DNA from: Umbilicaria muhlenbergii
Taxonomy: Eukaryota; Ascomycota; Lecanoromycetes; Umbilicariales; Umbilicariaceae
Assembly: GCA_000611775.1 (NCBI GenBank)
Contig: KK106981.1
Location: forward strand, 6,656,312 to 6,720,311
DNA length: 64,000 nt
Direction: 5' to 3'
The position numbers were made by a program, and so were the translations under genes. The notes under the pieces were generated by a model, which saw only the letters and a program-made list of their open reading frames with translations, did no database searches and had not been told where the DNA came from. Positions 61,801 to 64,000 of this stretch are shown here, in pieces; the stretch's first letter is position 1, and each line of letters starts with the position of its first letter.

Positions 61801-63511
61801 AGTTCAAGTGTATTCAGATCATAAGAATCTGTTATACTTTATAACAACAAAAGTCCTAAATCAGAGGCAAGTTCATTGATCAGAAGAATTATCACAGTAC
61901 AATTTCAAGATTCACTACTGAAAGGGATCAAAGAACATCAAAGCAGACACTTTCAGCAAATGAATTAATTACCTGCAGGAAAAATTAATCATGAATCAGG
62001 TTATCCTTCAGGAGGATGAGCATGAAAGCATAATTTACAACAGGAAAGTCAACTTTATGATAAAAGTTAAAGATAACATTTTTAAAAATCAAGTTTAAAA
62101 AGCATTGAAGAACAACAAGTTAACACAGCAAGTCCTTCAAAATATTAATGATCATGAAAGCTTTAAAAAGCAAGAAGGTCTTTTACTTTTTTAAGACTTA
62201 ATTTATGTATCAGTCAGCTTACAAGAAGCACTGATAGAAGAATGTCATTTCAACAAAATGAATGAATATCAGAAAGTTGAAAAAACAACTGAATGACTCA
62301 CTCAAATGTACTATTTTCCATGAATAAGGAAAAAGGTCAAAGAAATCATTCAGAAATGTGACACTTGCTGAAAGAATAAATCTGAACATCACAAATCATA
62401 TGAGTTGTTGAAATCACCTCTGACATCAACATAATCATGATTGAGCATCACACTGAACTTCATGATAAAATTATTAAAGTCAAAGGAACCCCTGATGAAA
62501 GTATTATATGACACAATACTTGTTATAACAGATTGACTCATAAAGTACAGATACTTCCTGTCATATAAAAAGTCATCATCAGCAGAAGAACTCACATACA
62601 CATTTTTAAAAATTATAACAGTCAATCATGACCTGCTGAAAGAAATAATCTCAGACAGAGATAAACTCTTCACTTTCAAGTTTTAAAAATCATTAGTGAA
62701 TCAATTGAGAATTCATCACAAGCTGTTTACTGCATATCACTCACAGACAGATGAGCAGACTGAACACTTAAATCAAATGTTAAAACAGTATTTATGATGT
62801 TATGTTAACTATCAACAGATCAATTGAGTAGAACTTTTATTAATAACACAACTTACTTACAACACAGCAGCAGTGAAATTCATGAAGGTATCATCATTTT
62901 ATGTTAATTATGAGTTCAACTCACCTTCAAATGAACCAAGAGGGCTGGCAATCATAGCATAAAAAGTGAAAGTACAAGTGAATCAGTTAAAGGACCTTCA
63001 TCAAGAGCTTCAATGAAACATAAAATTCACCTCAGAAAGATCAGTGATATATCATAATAAGAAGAGAGATAAGGGACTTACTCTCAAAGAGGAGAATAAA
63101 GTATACCTCTTACATCACAACATTAAGACAAAGTGATCAAGCAGCAAACTGAATCATAAGAAGTTGAGACCTTTTTGCATTATGAAGAAGAAGGGAAGTG
63201 TCAACTATGAACTTGAACTTTCATCAGCTATGTGAATACACCCGGTATTTCATATTTCACTACTCAAACCAGCTGACCTGAAAACGTCAATACAAGAAAA
63301 TCCACCAGAGATTGATCTGGAAAGTCAAGATGCAGAGTTCAAGGTAGAGGAAATCCTAGATCAGCAAGAGATAAATGATGAGCCTCATTATCTAGTCAAG
63401 TGAAAAGGATATGACACAGCTGGGAACACATGAGAATCAGAGGAGAATCTCACTCATTGTTCAGTGAAGCTACGTCAATTCCATCAGAGAAACCCGCCAT
63501 CAGCCAGTTGT
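58859..63511 (+). mobile_element. Ty3/Gypsy chromovirus running to the window end
   Basis: Plus-strand order: gag (about 58900-59800) with a CCHC knuckle at about 59676-59717 (CYNCRKLRHFTHDC), protease (about 60050-60400), reverse transcriptase (about 60650-61350), RNase H (about 61500-61970), integrase (about 62170-63260, ending FHISLLKPADL) and a chromodomain (about 63340-63490, EFKVEEILDQQEIN, HYLVK). Erosion fades over the last 300 bases. A miniature element splits it at 63512; the reading resumes at 63988 and runs off the window. Its 3' LTR is outside. Broken. Confidence 0.8.
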
Positions 63512-63648
63512 TGTTATGATATAACATGTAGCGTGGATTCACTACTCTATATATAGTAGAATAGCTCGCAGGTCTAATGACTTGTGATTATGCCTTTTGG
63601 GCCCGTTAGCGCTACCATTAAAGCTATTCAAACTGGCTAGCTGTTACA
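63512..63648 (+). repeat. Left LTR of the miniature element
   Basis: 137 bases, TGTTATGATATAACATG to GCTGTTACA. Contains a tatatata-like box (ctatatatagtag). Confidence 0.8.
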
Positions 63649-63845
63649 GAATCACAAGTCCCTCAGTTGCCAAGTTCTGAGTTCAGTGCCTGCGGGGGTT
63701 GTCGTGTTCGACTCCGCGCAGGGCCGGTGAGGACTTTTTCAGCTGAAATCTGCTAGCTGGCAACGGCTGCGGATTGGGGTTAACTATATATAAACGTAAG
63801 GCCTGCCTGGGATCGGCGGGGGGGCGCCGGTCTGCGGGAGGGTGA

Positions 63846-63982
63846 TGTTATGGTATAACATGTAGCGTGGATTCACTACTCTATATATAGTAGAATAGCT
63901 CGCAGGTCTAATGACTTGCGATTGTGCCTTTTGAGCCCGTTAGCGCTACCATTAAAGCTATTCAAACTGGCTAGCCGTTACA
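63846..63982 (+). repeat. Right LTR of the miniature element
   Basis: 137 bases, same ends and box as the left LTR. Confidence 0.8.
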
Positions 63983-64000
63983 GTCGTCAGGGATGATGAA

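Larger units (their letters stand above)
63512..63982 (+). mobile_element. TRIM-like miniature LTR element, 471 bases
   Basis: Two 137-base direct repeats, 63512-63648 and 63846-63982 (TGTTATG(A/G)TATAACATGT ... GTTACA), enclose only 197 bases. Flanks are gttgt (63507-63511) and gtcgt (63983-63987), a target duplication differing at one CG site. The inside starts gaatcacaagtccctc and ends in purine-rich gcgggagggtga, suitable as a polypurine tract. It has no coding capacity, so it is non-autonomous. The LTRs differ at only four or five sites and keep CG, so it is young or too short to be eroded. It looks structurally whole. Confidence 0.8.

Noticed and set aside
63690-63735. tRNA-like T-arm (tgttcgactcc) with a stem cctgcg/cgcagg
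   Set aside because: The arms do not give a 5-base T stem and no cloverleaf with an A box could be built; it lies inside the miniature LTR element.

Overview
The window looks like a chromosome segment of a filamentous ascomycete (Pezizomycotina). Three things point there: short GT-AG introns of 57-74 bases; two nuclease-like gene families that are common in such fungi; and large AT-rich blocks of Ty3/Gypsy chromoviruses and other repeats eroded by directional C-to-T change, as left by RIP (repeat-induced point mutation) or a RIP-like process. Calls rest on reading the sequence by eye; no database search was run.

Layout. 1-3990: moderately eroded DNA with minisatellites, an exact 230-base tandem duplication and a fold-back repeat; no gene recognised. 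3990-9940: an uneroded island with an intact four-exon PD-(D/E)XK nuclease-like gene (4409-5930), an intact intronless HNH nuclease-like gene (8378-9859), an orphan first exon of a fungal STAND/kinase-type protein (7936-8091), and a solo LTR in a GGGAGCA-rich tract. 9944-11363: a small gag-only Copia-like LTR element with exact 5-base target duplications. Its left LTR is clean and its right LTR eroded, so the edge of the eroded block falls inside it. 11364-63200: about 52 kb of nested, broken Gypsy elements. 63200-64000: return to uneroded DNA, with a 471-base LTR miniature element inserted near the end of the last chromovirus.

Nesting. An old plus-strand Gypsy (from about 19.7 kb) is split by a minus-strand chromovirus (23437-32027, target site catgc). 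Next to it a minus-strand Gypsy (from about 32.3 kb) is split by a plus-strand element (34622-44098, 804-base LTRs, target site catta). A second, less eroded copy of that minus-strand family lies at 47.1-51.2 kb. Hosts are more eroded than their inserts, so erosion acted in several rounds.

Most notable: the mutation context is not the textbook CpA-to-TpA of Neurospora. CpG and CpC (with GpG) are depleted while CpA/TpG stay common. The two LTRs of the 9944-11363 element give an internal measurement: about 26 differences in 177 bases, all of the C-to-T type, mostly at CpG and CpC. Usual RIP indices could miss this. Other leads are a fold-back family with a near-complete 841-base palindrome, a cysteine-rich reading frame antisense to the pol of one chromovirus, and a different over-used short word in each element.
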